From: Streptomyces djakartensis
GTDB taxonomy: Bacteria; Actinomycetota; Actinomycetes; Streptomycetales; Streptomycetaceae
DNA: 64,000 nucleotides
Reading direction: 5' to 3'
Assembly (NCBI RefSeq): GCF_014651075.1
Contig: NZ_BMWE01000011.1
Coordinates: 186,001-250,000, forward strand
Positions 1 to 8,453 of the stretch are shown piece by piece. The notes under the pieces were generated by a model. That model was not told where the DNA came from, did not search any database, and saw nothing but the letters and a program-made list of their open reading frames with translations. A program made the translations under genes and the position numbers. Positions within the stretch are counted from its first letter, which is position 1, and each line of letters starts with the position of its first letter.

Positions 1-687
1 GCGCGGAGTACGGGGGCGCGGTGCGAGGAGTGTGCGCGGCTGGACCGGGCGCACTCCGTGGCCGCCGACACCATCGCCGACGATCCGCGGCCGTACCGCG
101 TGTATCTGGCGTGGTTCGGGCCCGGCATGACCAAGGTCGGCATCACGGCCGAGGAGCGGGGGTCGGCCCGGCTGCTCGAACAGGGGGCCGTCTGCTTCAG
201 CTGGCTCGGTGTCGGGCCGCTCATGGCGGCGCGGCGGACCGAGGAGTTGCTGCGGGCCGCGCTCCGGGTGCCCGACCGGATTCCATACGCCGAGAAGCGG
301 GCCGTGCGGGCCGCGTTGCCGGGGACGGCGGCTGAGCGCGCCGGCGAGGTCGCCGAGCTGCACGCGCGGGCGGTGGCGCTCGGCGGGTGGCCTGAGTCGC
401 TCGTGCGGGAGCCCCTGCGGGTCGTCGATCACGTCGAGGTGTTCGGGCTGGCCGGGCTGCCCACCGCCGTCGGGGAGGTGAGCGAGCTGGTCGCCGGTGG
501 GGCGGTGAACGGGGAGCTGGTGGCCGCCGCCGGGCCGGACCTGCATCTGGAGACCGGGGGCGGGGTCGTCGTGCTGGACACACGGCTGATGACGGGGTGG
601 GGGCTGGTGCCCGACGCGGGTGGTGAACTGACCGTTCCCGTGAAGGGGTTCAGCAAGGCTCCGGGCGTGCAGGACGGGCTGTTCTGA
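1..687 (+). CDS. DUF2797 family protein, 5' end outside window
   Basis: The reading frame is open from the first base, so the gene begins upstream. The first visible residues contain a C-x-x-C pair, as in the N-terminal metal-binding part of DUF2797 proteins. This is followed by the family's conserved core (YLAWFGPGMTKVGIT, an arginine, then LLEQGA). A GTG at position 58 could be taken for a start, but the cysteine pair lies upstream of it in the same frame, so I treat the gene as truncated by the window edge. DUF2797 has no established function. The gene ends 110 bp before the response regulator and does not look co-transcribed with it. Confidence 0.75.
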   Translation, partial: ARSTGARCEECARLDRAHSVAADTIADDPRPYRVYLAWFGPGMTKVGITAEERGSARLLEQGAVCFSWLGVGPLMAARRTEELLRAALRVPDRIPYAEKRAVRAALPGTAAERAGEVAELHARAVALGGWPESLVREPLRVVDHVEVFGLAGLPTAVGEVSELVAGGAVNGELVAAAGPDLHLETGGGVVVLDTRLMTGWGLVPDAGGELTVPVKGFSKAPGVQDGLF

Positions 688-726
688 CCTGCCCCGCGAG
701 GGCCCGTGGCGTTTCCCAGGCCGTCC

Positions 727-750
727 CTGAGAAACACCTGTGTTTCTCAG
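727..750. promoter_or_regulatory. perfect palindrome upstream of two-component operon
   Basis: CTGAGAAACAC and its exact reverse complement GTGTTTCTCAG flank a 2-bp centre (11-bp arms). The palindrome sits 48 bp before the response-regulator start and 40 bp after the DUF2797 stop. No T-run follows on the plus strand, so an operator (perhaps for the response regulator itself) is more likely than a classical terminator. Confidence 0.45.
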
Positions 751-797
751 GAGAATCACAGGTTGTCGAAAGGACGCTCTCAGAGGCCCCCGACACC

Positions 798-1547
798 GTG
801 TTCACCATGACCACGACCTCGCCCCAGGGGCGCACCGAACTGCTCAGGCCGGACGGGAGCCCCGTCCGAGTGCTCGTGGTGGACGACGAGCTGTCGATCA
901 CCGAGCTGTTGTCCATGGCCCTCCGCTACGAGGGGTGGCAGATCCGCAGTGCGGGGGACGGCCAGGGGGCCGTCCGGGCCGCGCGCGACTTCCGGCCCGA
1001 CGCCGTCGTGCTCGACATGATGCTGCCCGACATGGACGGGCTGGCGGTGCTCGGGCGGCTGCGCCGGGAACTGCCGGACGTGCCGGTGCTCTTCCTCACC
1101 GCCAAGGACGCCGTCGAGGACCGGATCGCGGGGCTGACGGCGGGCGGGGACGACTACGTCACCAAGCCGTTCAGTCTGGAGGAGGTCGTCGCGCGGCTGC
1201 GCGGGCTGATACGCCGGTCCGGCGCGGCCGACCGTCGCTCCGAGTCCCTGCTGGTCGTCGGCGACCTCACCCTCGACGAGGACAGTCACGAGGTCACCCG
1301 GGGCGGCGACAACATCCACCTCACCGCGACCGAGTTCGAGCTGCTGCGGTTCCTGATGCGCAACCCGCGGCGCGTGCTCAGCAAGGCGCAGATTCTCGAC
1401 CGCGTATGGTCGTACGACTTCGGCGGCCAGGCCAACGTCGTCGAGCTGTACATCTCGTACCTGCGGCGGAAGATCGACGCCGGGCGGGAGCCGATGATCC
1501 ACACCCGGCGCGGCGCCGGTTACCTGATCAAGCCCGCGGCGTCATGA
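798..1547 (+). CDS. OmpR-family response regulator
   Basis: This is a 249-residue two-component response regulator. The receiver domain covers about residues 23-140, with the acidic pair in VLVVDDE, the phospho-acceptor Asp73 in VLDMMLPDMDG, the Thr in FLTAKD and the Lys in VTKPF. The C-terminal winged helix (about 150-245) has the OmpR-type features TEFELL and RRGAGYL. The GTG at 798 has an AGAGG about 11 nt upstream. The ATG at 807 is an alternative start. Its stop overlaps the kinase start (ATGA), so the two are translationally coupled. The glycosyltransferase pair downstream is probably in the same operon, which suggests a cell-envelope target. Confidence 0.93.
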   Translation: MFTMTTTSPQGRTELLRPDGSPVRVLVVDDELSITELLSMALRYEGWQIRSAGDGQGAVRAARDFRPDAVVLDMMLPDMDGLAVLGRLRRELPDVPVLFLTAKDAVEDRIAGLTAGGDDYVTKPFSLEEVVARLRGLIRRSGAADRRSESLLVVGDLTLDEDSHEVTRGGDNIHLTATEFELLRFLMRNPRRVLSKAQILDRVWSYDFGGQANVVELYISYLRRKIDAGREPMIHTRRGAGYLIKPAAS

Positions 1548-3151
1548 GCGGGCGGCGGCGGCCGCGTGCGCAAGGGGGAGCCGGCAGGTTGTCGCGAGCG
1601 GGCAAGCCGCGCACGCTGCGGGCGCGGCTCGTCGTCGCGTCCGTGGTGTTGATCGCCGTGGTGTGTGCCGTGATCGGGACGGTGACGACACTCGCCCTCA
1701 GGTCGCACCTGTACGAGCAGCTGGACGGGCAACTCCACGAGGCCGCGTCCCGGGCCGCGCTGAGTCCTCCGAAGAAGCTGGGCAGGGATGGGGCCGACGT
1801 GCCCGTGATGAAGGAGCCGACCCTCGCCGAGTTCGTGGCCAAGGGGCCACAGCCGAGCGGGACGGTCGCGGCCAAGATCCAGGGCGGGCAGATCACCGAC
1901 TCCGCACGCGGCGAGAAGCTGGACAACTTCCAGATGACCGCGAAGGCACTCACCTCCGCCCAGAAGGCCGCGCTCGCCTCCGTCCCGCAGGCCAACGGAA
2001 CGGTCGAGACCGTCGATCTCCCGGGCCTCGGCGAGTACCGGGTCGAGTACAAGTCGGGCGACAAGGGCAGCTACTACGTCGCCATCCCCACCAAGGACGT
2101 CACCAACACGGTCAACACCCTCATCCTGGTCGAGGTCAGCGTCACCGCGGCCGGTCTCGCCGCGGCCGGTCTGGCCGGTTCCGTCCTGGTCGGCGTCGCC
2201 ACCCGCCCCCTCCGCCGGGTCGCCGCCACCGCCACCCGCGTCTCCGAACTGCCCCTGCACTCCGGCGAGGTGCGGCTCAGCGAGCGGGTCCCGGACTCCG
2301 AGACCGACCCGCACACCGAGGTCGGGCAGGTCGGTGCCGCGCTCAACCGGATGCTCGACCACGTCCACGGCGCCCTGCACGCACGGCAGCAGAGCGAGAC
2401 GCGGGTCAGGCAGTTCGTCGCCGACGCCAGCCACGAGCTGCGCACCCCCCTCGCCTCCATCCGCGGGTACGCCGAGCTGACCAGACGCGGCAGGGAGGAA
2501 GTGGGGCCCGACACCCGGCACGCCCTCGGGCGGATCGAGTCCGAGGCGGGGCGCATGACCCTGCTCGTCGAGGACCTGCTGCTGCTCGCCCGGCTGGACG
2601 CGGGACGGCCCCTGCAGTTCGAGCGGACCGACCTCGTACCGCTCGTCGTCGACACCGTCAGTGATGCCCGGGCCGCGGGCCAGGACCACGTCTGGCGGCT
2701 CGACCTGCCCGACGAGCCCGCGCTCGTGCCGGCGGACGCGGCCCGGCTGCAACAGGTCCTTGTCAACCTGCTCGGCAACGCCCGCAACCACACCCCACCC
2801 GGCACCACCGTCACCGCCCGCGTCCAGCGACGCGGGACCTGGCTGTGCGTGGACGTCGAGGACAACGGCCCGGGCATTCCGGCCGAGTTGCTCCCGCACG
2901 TCTTCGAACGGTTCGCGCGCGGTGACTCCGCGCGGACCCGCGCCACCGGCTCGACCGGACTCGGCCTCGCCATCGTGCAGGCCGTCGTGACCGCGCACGG
3001 CGGTGCCGTGACCGTCGACAGCGTGCCCGGGCGAACCGTGTTCACCGTGCACCTGCCCGCGCCGCCGCTCCAGCCGCAACCGGAAATGAGCCGGCAGCAG
3101 CACTCACAGGCAGGCCACAGCGTCACCACACGGGCGCGACAGGGCGCCTGA
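1544..3151 (+). CDS. sensor histidine kinase with HAMP domain
   Basis: This 535-residue membrane kinase is the partner of the preceding response regulator. An N-terminal membrane helix (about residues 28-52) is followed by an extracellular region of about 140 residues, a second membrane helix, a HAMP segment starting near TRPLRRVAATATRV, and a HisKA domain. The phospho-accepting His297 lies in the H-box SHELRTPLASIRGY. The HATPase region has the N-box (LLGNARNHT), the G1 box (VEDNGPGIP) and the G2 box (GSTGLGLAIV). The start was chosen because its ATG overlaps the regulator's stop. The extracellular domain is not one I recognise, so the signal is unknown. Confidence 0.93.
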   Translation: MSGRRRPRAQGGAGRLSRAGKPRTLRARLVVASVVLIAVVCAVIGTVTTLALRSHLYEQLDGQLHEAASRAALSPPKKLGRDGADVPVMKEPTLAEFVAKGPQPSGTVAAKIQGGQITDSARGEKLDNFQMTAKALTSAQKAALASVPQANGTVETVDLPGLGEYRVEYKSGDKGSYYVAIPTKDVTNTVNTLILVEVSVTAAGLAAAGLAGSVLVGVATRPLRRVAATATRVSELPLHSGEVRLSERVPDSETDPHTEVGQVGAALNRMLDHVHGALHARQQSETRVRQFVADASHELRTPLASIRGYAELTRRGREEVGPDTRHALGRIESEAGRMTLLVEDLLLLARLDAGRPLQFERTDLVPLVVDTVSDARAAGQDHVWRLDLPDEPALVPADAARLQQVLVNLLGNARNHTPPGTTVTARVQRRGTWLCVDVEDNGPGIPAELLPHVFERFARGDSARTRATGSTGLGLAIVQAVVTAHGGAVTVDSVPGRTVFTVHLPAPPLQPQPEMSRQQHSQAGHSVTTRARQGA

Positions 3152-3165
3152 CGAAAGTCGGTTCC

Positions 3166-4545
3166 ATGCGAACCGACTCTTCTCCCGGCACCCTGCCGGC
3201 GCGGGAGCACCTCCCGGCCGCACCAGCCGGAACGCCTGTCCTGGACGTAGTGATCCCCGTCTACAACGAGGAGAAGGACCTCCAGCCGTGCGTCCGCAGA
3301 CTGCACGAGCACCTCGTGCGGACGTTCCCGTACGCGTTCCGCATCACGATCGCGGACAACGCCTCCACGGACACCACCCCGCAGGTGGCGGCGTGGCTGG
3401 CGGCGGAGATCCCCGAGGTGGCCGTCTTCCGGCTGGAGCAGAAGGGCCGGGGCCGGGCCCTGCGGGCCGTCTGGTCGGCCTCGGACGCCCCCGTCCTCGC
3501 CTACATGGACGTGGACCTGTCCACCGACCTCAACGCCCTTCTCCCGCTGGTGGCGCCGCTGATATCCGGCCACTCGGACCTGGCGATCGGCTCCCGGCTG
3601 GCCCGCAGCTCGCGCGTGGTACGCGGCCCCAAGCGGGAGTTCATCAGCCGGGCCTACAACCTCATCCTGCGCGGCTCGCTCCAGGCCCGCTTCTCCGACG
3701 CCCAGTGCGGGTTCAAGGCGATCCGCCGTGATGTGGCGCGGGTGCTGCTGCCGCTGATCGAGGACACCGGCTGGTTCTTCGACACCGAGATGCTGGTGCT
3801 CGCCGAGCGTGCCGGGCTCCGGATCCACGAGGTGCCGGTCGACTGGGTCGACGACCCCCACTCGACGGTGCACATCGTGCGGACCGCGACCGACGACCTC
3901 AAGGGCGTGTGGCGGATCGGCAGGGCCCTGGCCACGGGTTCGCTGCCGCTGGACCGGCTCACCCGGCCGTTCGGCGACGACCCGCGCGACCGCGAGATCG
4001 AGGACGTACCGCGGGGCCTGGCCCGGCAGGTGGTCGGCTTCTGTGTCGTCGGTGGCCTGTCCACCCTCTTCTACCTGCTGCTCTACAGCGGCTTCCGCGT
4101 GTTCACCGGCTCCCAGGCCGCCAACGCCCTCGCCCTGCTGGTCTCGGCCGTCGCCAACACCGCCGCGAACCGGCGCCTCACCTTCGGGGTGCGCGGGCGC
4201 GCCGGGGCCGTACGGCATCAGGCGCAGGGCCTGGTCGTCTTCGGCATCGGGCTCGTCCTCACCAGCGGTTCGCTCGCCGCCCTGGGCGCCGCCACGTCCG
4301 AGCCCGCGCACTCCACCGAACTGGCGGTCCTCGTCGCCGCCAACCTCGCGGCCACCGTGCTGCGCTTCCTGCTCTTCAGGGCGTGGGTGTTCCCGGACCG
4401 GCGCGAGGCCGACGCCATGGCGGACGCCACGTACCCCACCACCCAGTTCCGCGCCGGTGACGTCGCGGACGGCTCCTGGCCGGACGCCACCGTGCAGTTG
4501 CCGCCGGTGCGCCCGCACTCCACCGATGTGAGGGACTTCCGATGA
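3166..4545 (+). CDS. GT2 glycosyltransferase fused to GtrA-like domain
   Basis: This 459-residue protein has an N-terminal GT2 domain of the dolichyl-phosphate-mannose-synthase type (about residues 25-260). It starts VVIPVYNEEKDLQPCVRRL and has an MDVDLSTD motif for metal and nucleotide-sugar binding. A C-terminal GtrA/DPMS-like membrane domain with about four helices follows (about 285-420). Such proteins load a sugar onto a polyprenyl phosphate and help move it across the membrane. It begins 14 bp after the kinase and its stop overlaps the GT39 gene (ATGA). The two probably work in sequence, one making the lipid-linked sugar and the other using it. Confidence 0.9.
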   Translation: MRTDSSPGTLPAREHLPAAPAGTPVLDVVIPVYNEEKDLQPCVRRLHEHLVRTFPYAFRITIADNASTDTTPQVAAWLAAEIPEVAVFRLEQKGRGRALRAVWSASDAPVLAYMDVDLSTDLNALLPLVAPLISGHSDLAIGSRLARSSRVVRGPKREFISRAYNLILRGSLQARFSDAQCGFKAIRRDVARVLLPLIEDTGWFFDTEMLVLAERAGLRIHEVPVDWVDDPHSTVHIVRTATDDLKGVWRIGRALATGSLPLDRLTRPFGDDPRDREIEDVPRGLARQVVGFCVVGGLSTLFYLLLYSGFRVFTGSQAANALALLVSAVANTAANRRLTFGVRGRAGAVRHQAQGLVVFGIGLVLTSGSLAALGAATSEPAHSTELAVLVAANLAATVLRFLLFRAWVFPDRREADAMADATYPTTQFRAGDVADGSWPDATVQLPPVRPHSTDVRDFR

Positions 4546-6743
4546 CCGTCCAGCAGTTCACCGGCACAGACACCGGTCCCGAGTCCTGGGCCCGGCCGAC
4601 GGGGCCCGCACCGGCTCCGCACACCGGTGCCCCCAAGCGGCCCTTCCCGCAGCGGCTGTGGCGCGGCCAGCCCGAGGACCCCCGCTGGGTCCGTCCCGCC
4701 TTCCTCGGTCTGCTGCTCGCCACCCTTGTCCTCTACCTCTGCGACCTGAGCGCCTCCGGCTACGCCAACTCCTTCTACTCGGCGGCCGTACAGGCCGGCA
4801 GCCAGTCCTGGAAGGCCTTCTTCTTCGGCTCGCTGGACGCCGCCAACGCCATCACCGTCGACAAGCCCCCGGCCGCGCTGTGGCCGATGGCCCTGTCGGT
4901 GCGGCTGTTCGGCCTGAGCTCGTGGGCGATCCTGGTCCCCGAGGTCCTCATGGGCGTCGGCACGGTCGCCGTCGTGTACGCGGCCGTACGCCGCCGGTTC
5001 AGCCCCGCGGCCGGTCTGATCGCGGGCGCGGTGCTCGCGCTCACCCCCGTCGCGGCGCTGATGTTCCGGTTCAACAACCCGGACGCGATGCTGGCGCTGC
5101 TCATGGCCGTGGCCTGCTACTTCGTCATCCGGGGTCTGGAGGACGGCCGGACGAGGTGGCTGGTGTGGGCCGGCGTCGCGATCGGCTTCGCCTTCCTCGC
5201 CAAGACGCTCCAGGCCTTCCTGATCCTGCCGCCGCTGGCGCTCGTGTACGGCGTCTGCGCCCCGGTCCCGGTGCGGAAGCGGGTCGCTCAACTCGCCGCC
5301 TCTCTCGCCGCGATCCTCGTCTCCGGCGGCTGGTGGGTCGCGATCGTCGAGCTGTGGCCCGCGTCCTCCCGCCCGTACGTCGGCGGCTCGCAGAACAACA
5401 GCTTCCTTGAACTGACCTTCGGCTACAACGGCCTGGGCCGCCTCAACGGCGACGAGACCGGCAGCGTCGGAGGCGGCGGCGGGGGCGGCAACGGCGGCGG
5501 CAACTGGGGCGAGACCGGCTGGGACCGGCTGTTCGGCGCCGGCATCGGCGGCCAGATCTCCTGGCTGATCCCGGCCGCGCTGATCCTGCTCGTCGCGGGT
5601 CTGGTGGCAACCCGCAGGGCGGCGCGCACGTCGGTGACCCGTGGTTCGTTCCTCGTCTGGGGCGGCGCGCTGATCACGACCATGCTGGTCTTCAGCTACA
5701 TGAAGGGCATCTTCCACGAGTACTACACGGTGGCGCTCGCCCCTTACGTCGCGCCGCTGATCGGCATGGGCTCGGCGCTGCTCTGGGAGAAGCGCGACAA
5801 GGCGTGGGCGTCGCTGACGCTCGCGGCGGCGATGACGGCCACCGCGGCGTGGGGGTACGTCCTGCTCAACCGCTCCTCCGACTACCTGCCGTGGCTGAAG
5901 TGGCTCGTCCTGGCCGGAGGCCTCACGGCGGCCCTCGGTCTGGTCTTCGCCGGCCGGCTGCGGCAGCGGCTGGCGCTGGGGGCGGCGGGACTCGGCCTCG
6001 TCGCGGCGCTGGCGGGCCCGGCCGCGTACACCCTCACCACGGTGAACGAGGGGCACACCGGCTCGATCGTCACCGCGGGTCCCGCGGTCGCCGGCGGGCG
6101 AGGCGGCCCGGGCGGCGGTGGCGGCCCCGGGGGCGCCGCCCCTGGCGGTGCCGGCTTCCCGGGCGGAGGCCAGAACCAGCAGAACGGCACCGGCAACGCC
6201 CAGGGCGGGCCGGGCAACGGCCTCCCCGGCGGTGGCGGGTTCCCTGGCGGCGGCCAGAACCAGCCGGGGCAGAACCAGCAGGGCCAGGGTCAGCAAGGTC
6301 AGCCGGGTCAGCAGGGCGGGAGCCGGCAGAACGGCGACGGGGGCCGCATGGGCGGCGGCGGTGGCATGGGCGGTCTGCTCAACGGCGCCGGCGTCACCTC
6401 CGAGGCCAGGAAGCTGCTGGAGACCGACGCCGACCGGTACACGTGGGCCGCGGCGGCCATCGGCGCCCAGAACGCGGCGAGTTACCAGCTGTCCACCGGC
6501 GACCCCGTGATGGCGATCGGCGGCTTCAACGGCACGGACCCCTCCCCGACCCTGGCCCAGTTCAAGCAGTACGTGGCCGACGGGAAGATCCACTACTTCA
6601 TCGCGTCCGGTATGGGCGGCGGCGGGAGGGGCGGCAGCGACGGCACCTCCTCCCGGATCACCTCCTGGGTCGAGGCGACCTTCAAGAAGGTGACCGTCGG
6701 TTCGTCCACCTTCTACGACCTCACACAGAAGGCGAGCAGCTGA
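4542..6743 (+). CDS. GT39 (PMT/ArnT-like) membrane glycosyltransferase
   Basis: This 733-residue polytopic membrane protein belongs to the GT39/ArnT superfamily. Helices begin near residue 50. The first extracytoplasmic loop has the expected acidic residues (the YSAAVQAGSQSWKAFFFGS region and the AITVDKPP motif). Proteins of this type move a sugar from a polyprenyl phosphate onto a protein or envelope acceptor outside the membrane. There is a Gly-rich loop near residues 308-322 and a long Gly/Gln/Asn-rich tract near 510-610. A small soluble C-terminal domain follows. The substrate cannot be told from sequence. It is coupled to the GT2-GtrA gene by a 4-bp overlap. Confidence 0.88.
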   Translation: MTVQQFTGTDTGPESWARPTGPAPAPHTGAPKRPFPQRLWRGQPEDPRWVRPAFLGLLLATLVLYLCDLSASGYANSFYSAAVQAGSQSWKAFFFGSLDAANAITVDKPPAALWPMALSVRLFGLSSWAILVPEVLMGVGTVAVVYAAVRRRFSPAAGLIAGAVLALTPVAALMFRFNNPDAMLALLMAVACYFVIRGLEDGRTRWLVWAGVAIGFAFLAKTLQAFLILPPLALVYGVCAPVPVRKRVAQLAASLAAILVSGGWWVAIVELWPASSRPYVGGSQNNSFLELTFGYNGLGRLNGDETGSVGGGGGGGNGGGNWGETGWDRLFGAGIGGQISWLIPAALILLVAGLVATRRAARTSVTRGSFLVWGGALITTMLVFSYMKGIFHEYYTVALAPYVAPLIGMGSALLWEKRDKAWASLTLAAAMTATAAWGYVLLNRSSDYLPWLKWLVLAGGLTAALGLVFAGRLRQRLALGAAGLGLVAALAGPAAYTLTTVNEGHTGSIVTAGPAVAGGRGGPGGGGGPGGAAPGGAGFPGGGQNQQNGTGNAQGGPGNGLPGGGGFPGGGQNQPGQNQQGQGQQGQPGQQGGSRQNGDGGRMGGGGGMGGLLNGAGVTSEARKLLETDADRYTWAAAAIGAQNAASYQLSTGDPVMAIGGFNGTDPSPTLAQFKQYVADGKIHYFIASGMGGGGRGGSDGTSSRITSWVEATFKKVTVGSSTFYDLTQKASS

Positions 6744-6800
6744 CACGTTCCCGAGCGGGGAGGGGCGGCGGCCGGAAACCGCCGCCCGTCCCCGCAATTC

Positions 6801-6838
6801 GTTGTACACCGTATGAGAGCTGCTCTACGGTGTACAAC
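6801..6838 (+). promoter_or_regulatory. TetR-type operator over a leaderless promoter
   Basis: GTTGTACACCGTA (6801-6813) and its exact reverse complement TACGGTGTACAAC (6826-6838) flank a 12-bp spacer. The right arm ends immediately before the ATG of the MFS gene. A possible -35 (TTGTAC, 6802) and -10 (TACGGT, 6826) are 18 bp apart and lie inside the arms. There is no Shine-Dalgarno, so the transcript is probably leaderless and blocked by repressor binding. The TetR regulator encoded downstream is the obvious candidate. Confidence 0.75.
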
Positions 6839-8332
6839 ATGACCACGTCCCCACAGCAAGAGGCCCCGCCGCAGACGGCGCACGGCGGCCACCCCCAACG
6901 CTGGCTGATCCTCGGTGTCGTCTGCCTCGCCCAGCTCACCGTGCTGCTGGACAACACGATCCTGAACGTGGCGATCCCCTCGCTCACCCGTGAGCTGGAC
7001 GCGACGACCGCCGACGTCCAGTGGATGATGAACGCCTACGCACTGGTGCAGTCCGGCCTGCTGCTCACGGCGGGCAACGCCGCCGACCGCTACGGGCGCA
7101 AGCTGCTGCTGATGTCGGGCCTGGCGATCTTCGGCCTGGGCTCGCTGGCGGCCGGGCTCTCCCAGAGCCCGGCACAGCTGATCGCGGCCCGTGCGGGCAT
7201 GGGCGTCGGCGGCGCGCTGCTGATGACCACGATCCTCGCCGTCGTCGTACAGATCTTCGACGATCAGGAGCGGGTGAAGGCCATCGCGCTGTGGTCGACG
7301 GTCAGTTCGCTCGGTTTCGCGGCCGGGCCGCTGATCGGCGGTGTGATGCTGGACCACTTCTGGTGGGGCGCGATCTTCCTGATCAACATCCCGGTCGCCG
7401 CACTCGGCCTGGTCGCGGTCGCCGCGCTGGTGCCCGAGTCGAAGCACCGGGCCGGTGACCGGCCCGACCTGGTCGGCGCGGTGCTGTCGACCATCGGAAT
7501 GACGGCCGTGGTGTACGCCATCATCACCGGCCCCGAGCACGGCTGGACGTCCGGGCGGGTACTGGTCTCGGCCCTCTTCGGCGGGGCCGTACTCGGCCTC
7601 TTCGTGACGTGGGAGCTGCGCACCGAGCACCCGATGCTCGACATGCACTTCTTCCGCAACCAGAAGTTCGTGGGCGCGGTCGCGGGCGCGATCCTCGTGG
7701 CGTTCGGTATGACGGGTTCGCTGTTCCTGCTCACCCAGCACCTGCAGTTCGTGCTCGGCTACGAGCCGCTGGACGCCGGGCTGCGGACGGCGCCGCTGGC
7801 GCTGACCGTCGTCGGCCTCAACTTCACCGGGATCGGTGCGAAGCTGGTCCTCAAGGCCGGTACTCCCGCGGCCATCGCGATCGGTATGACGCTGGTGTCC
7901 GCCGGGCTGGCGGCGATCGCGCTGCTCGGCGGGCACGGGTACGGGGGGACGCTGCTGGGGCTGGTCGTGATGGGCGCGGGCGTGGCGTTGTCCATGCCGG
8001 CCATGGCCAACGCGATCATGAGCGCGATCCCGCCGGAGAAGGCGGGGGTGGGAGCGGGGATCAACGGGACGCTCGCGGAGTTCGGCAACGGGCTCGGCGT
8101 CGCCGTCCTGGGTGCTGTCCTGAACTCCCGTTTCGCCTCTCTGGTCGCCGTGTCCGCGGCGTCGTTGCCGGCGGCGCTGGCGGCGGCGGGCTCGGCCGAG
8201 GAGAAGGCGCGGATCTCCGACGCGTTCGCCTCCGGGTTGGAGACCAGTCAGTTGGTGGGGGCGGTCGCCGTACTGGCCGGCGGGCTGGTCGCGGCCGGTC
8301 TCCTGCGGAGGGCGGAGCGAGTGGGCGCCTAA
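6839..8332 (+). CDS. MFS drug exporter, DHA2 (EmrB/QacA) family
   Basis: This 497-residue transporter is predicted to have 14 membrane helices. Motif A between helices 2 and 3 reads GNAADRYGRKLLL. The DHA2-type region in helix 1 (LLDNTILNVAIPSL) and a motif-C-like segment in helix 5 (GFAAGPLIGG) mark it as a proton antiporter of drugs or metabolites. The ATG directly follows the right arm of a perfect inverted repeat and has no ribosome-binding site, which fits leaderless translation. A TetR gene lies 121 bp downstream on the same strand. The pair looks like an inducible efflux module, with substrate unknown. Confidence 0.92.
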   Translation: MTTSPQQEAPPQTAHGGHPQRWLILGVVCLAQLTVLLDNTILNVAIPSLTRELDATTADVQWMMNAYALVQSGLLLTAGNAADRYGRKLLLMSGLAIFGLGSLAAGLSQSPAQLIAARAGMGVGGALLMTTILAVVVQIFDDQERVKAIALWSTVSSLGFAAGPLIGGVMLDHFWWGAIFLINIPVAALGLVAVAALVPESKHRAGDRPDLVGAVLSTIGMTAVVYAIITGPEHGWTSGRVLVSALFGGAVLGLFVTWELRTEHPMLDMHFFRNQKFVGAVAGAILVAFGMTGSLFLLTQHLQFVLGYEPLDAGLRTAPLALTVVGLNFTGIGAKLVLKAGTPAAIAIGMTLVSAGLAAIALLGGHGYGGTLLGLVVMGAGVALSMPAMANAIMSAIPPEKAGVGAGINGTLAEFGNGLGVAVLGAVLNSRFASLVAVSAASLPAALAAAGSAEEKARISDAFASGLETSQLVGAVAVLAGGLVAAGLLRRAERVGA

Positions 8333-8374
8333 GGGCTCGGGGGACTGGGTAGGCGGGCGGCCGCGGGGCCGTTC

Positions 8375-8404
8375 TGGCTGGTCGCGCAGTTCCCCGCGCC
8401 CCCA
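8375..8404. repeat. dispersed Streptomyces intergenic repeat
   Basis: The segment around GGTCGCGCAGTTCCCCGCGC lies between the MFS and TetR genes. From memory this short GC-rich sequence occurs in many intergenic regions of many Streptomyces genomes. It has no reading frame. Its function is not known to me. Confidence 0.5.
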
Positions 8405-8453
8405 AGAAGGGCGTCTAGCATGACCGCCACCAGGAAATTGAGGAAGGTGCGCC

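Noticed and set aside
4218..6809. An 863-codon open frame on the minus strand opposite the GT39 gene
   Set aside because: Long antisense frames are common in high-GC DNA. The plus-strand protein has clear homology, membrane helices and proper codon bias. The antisense product has none.
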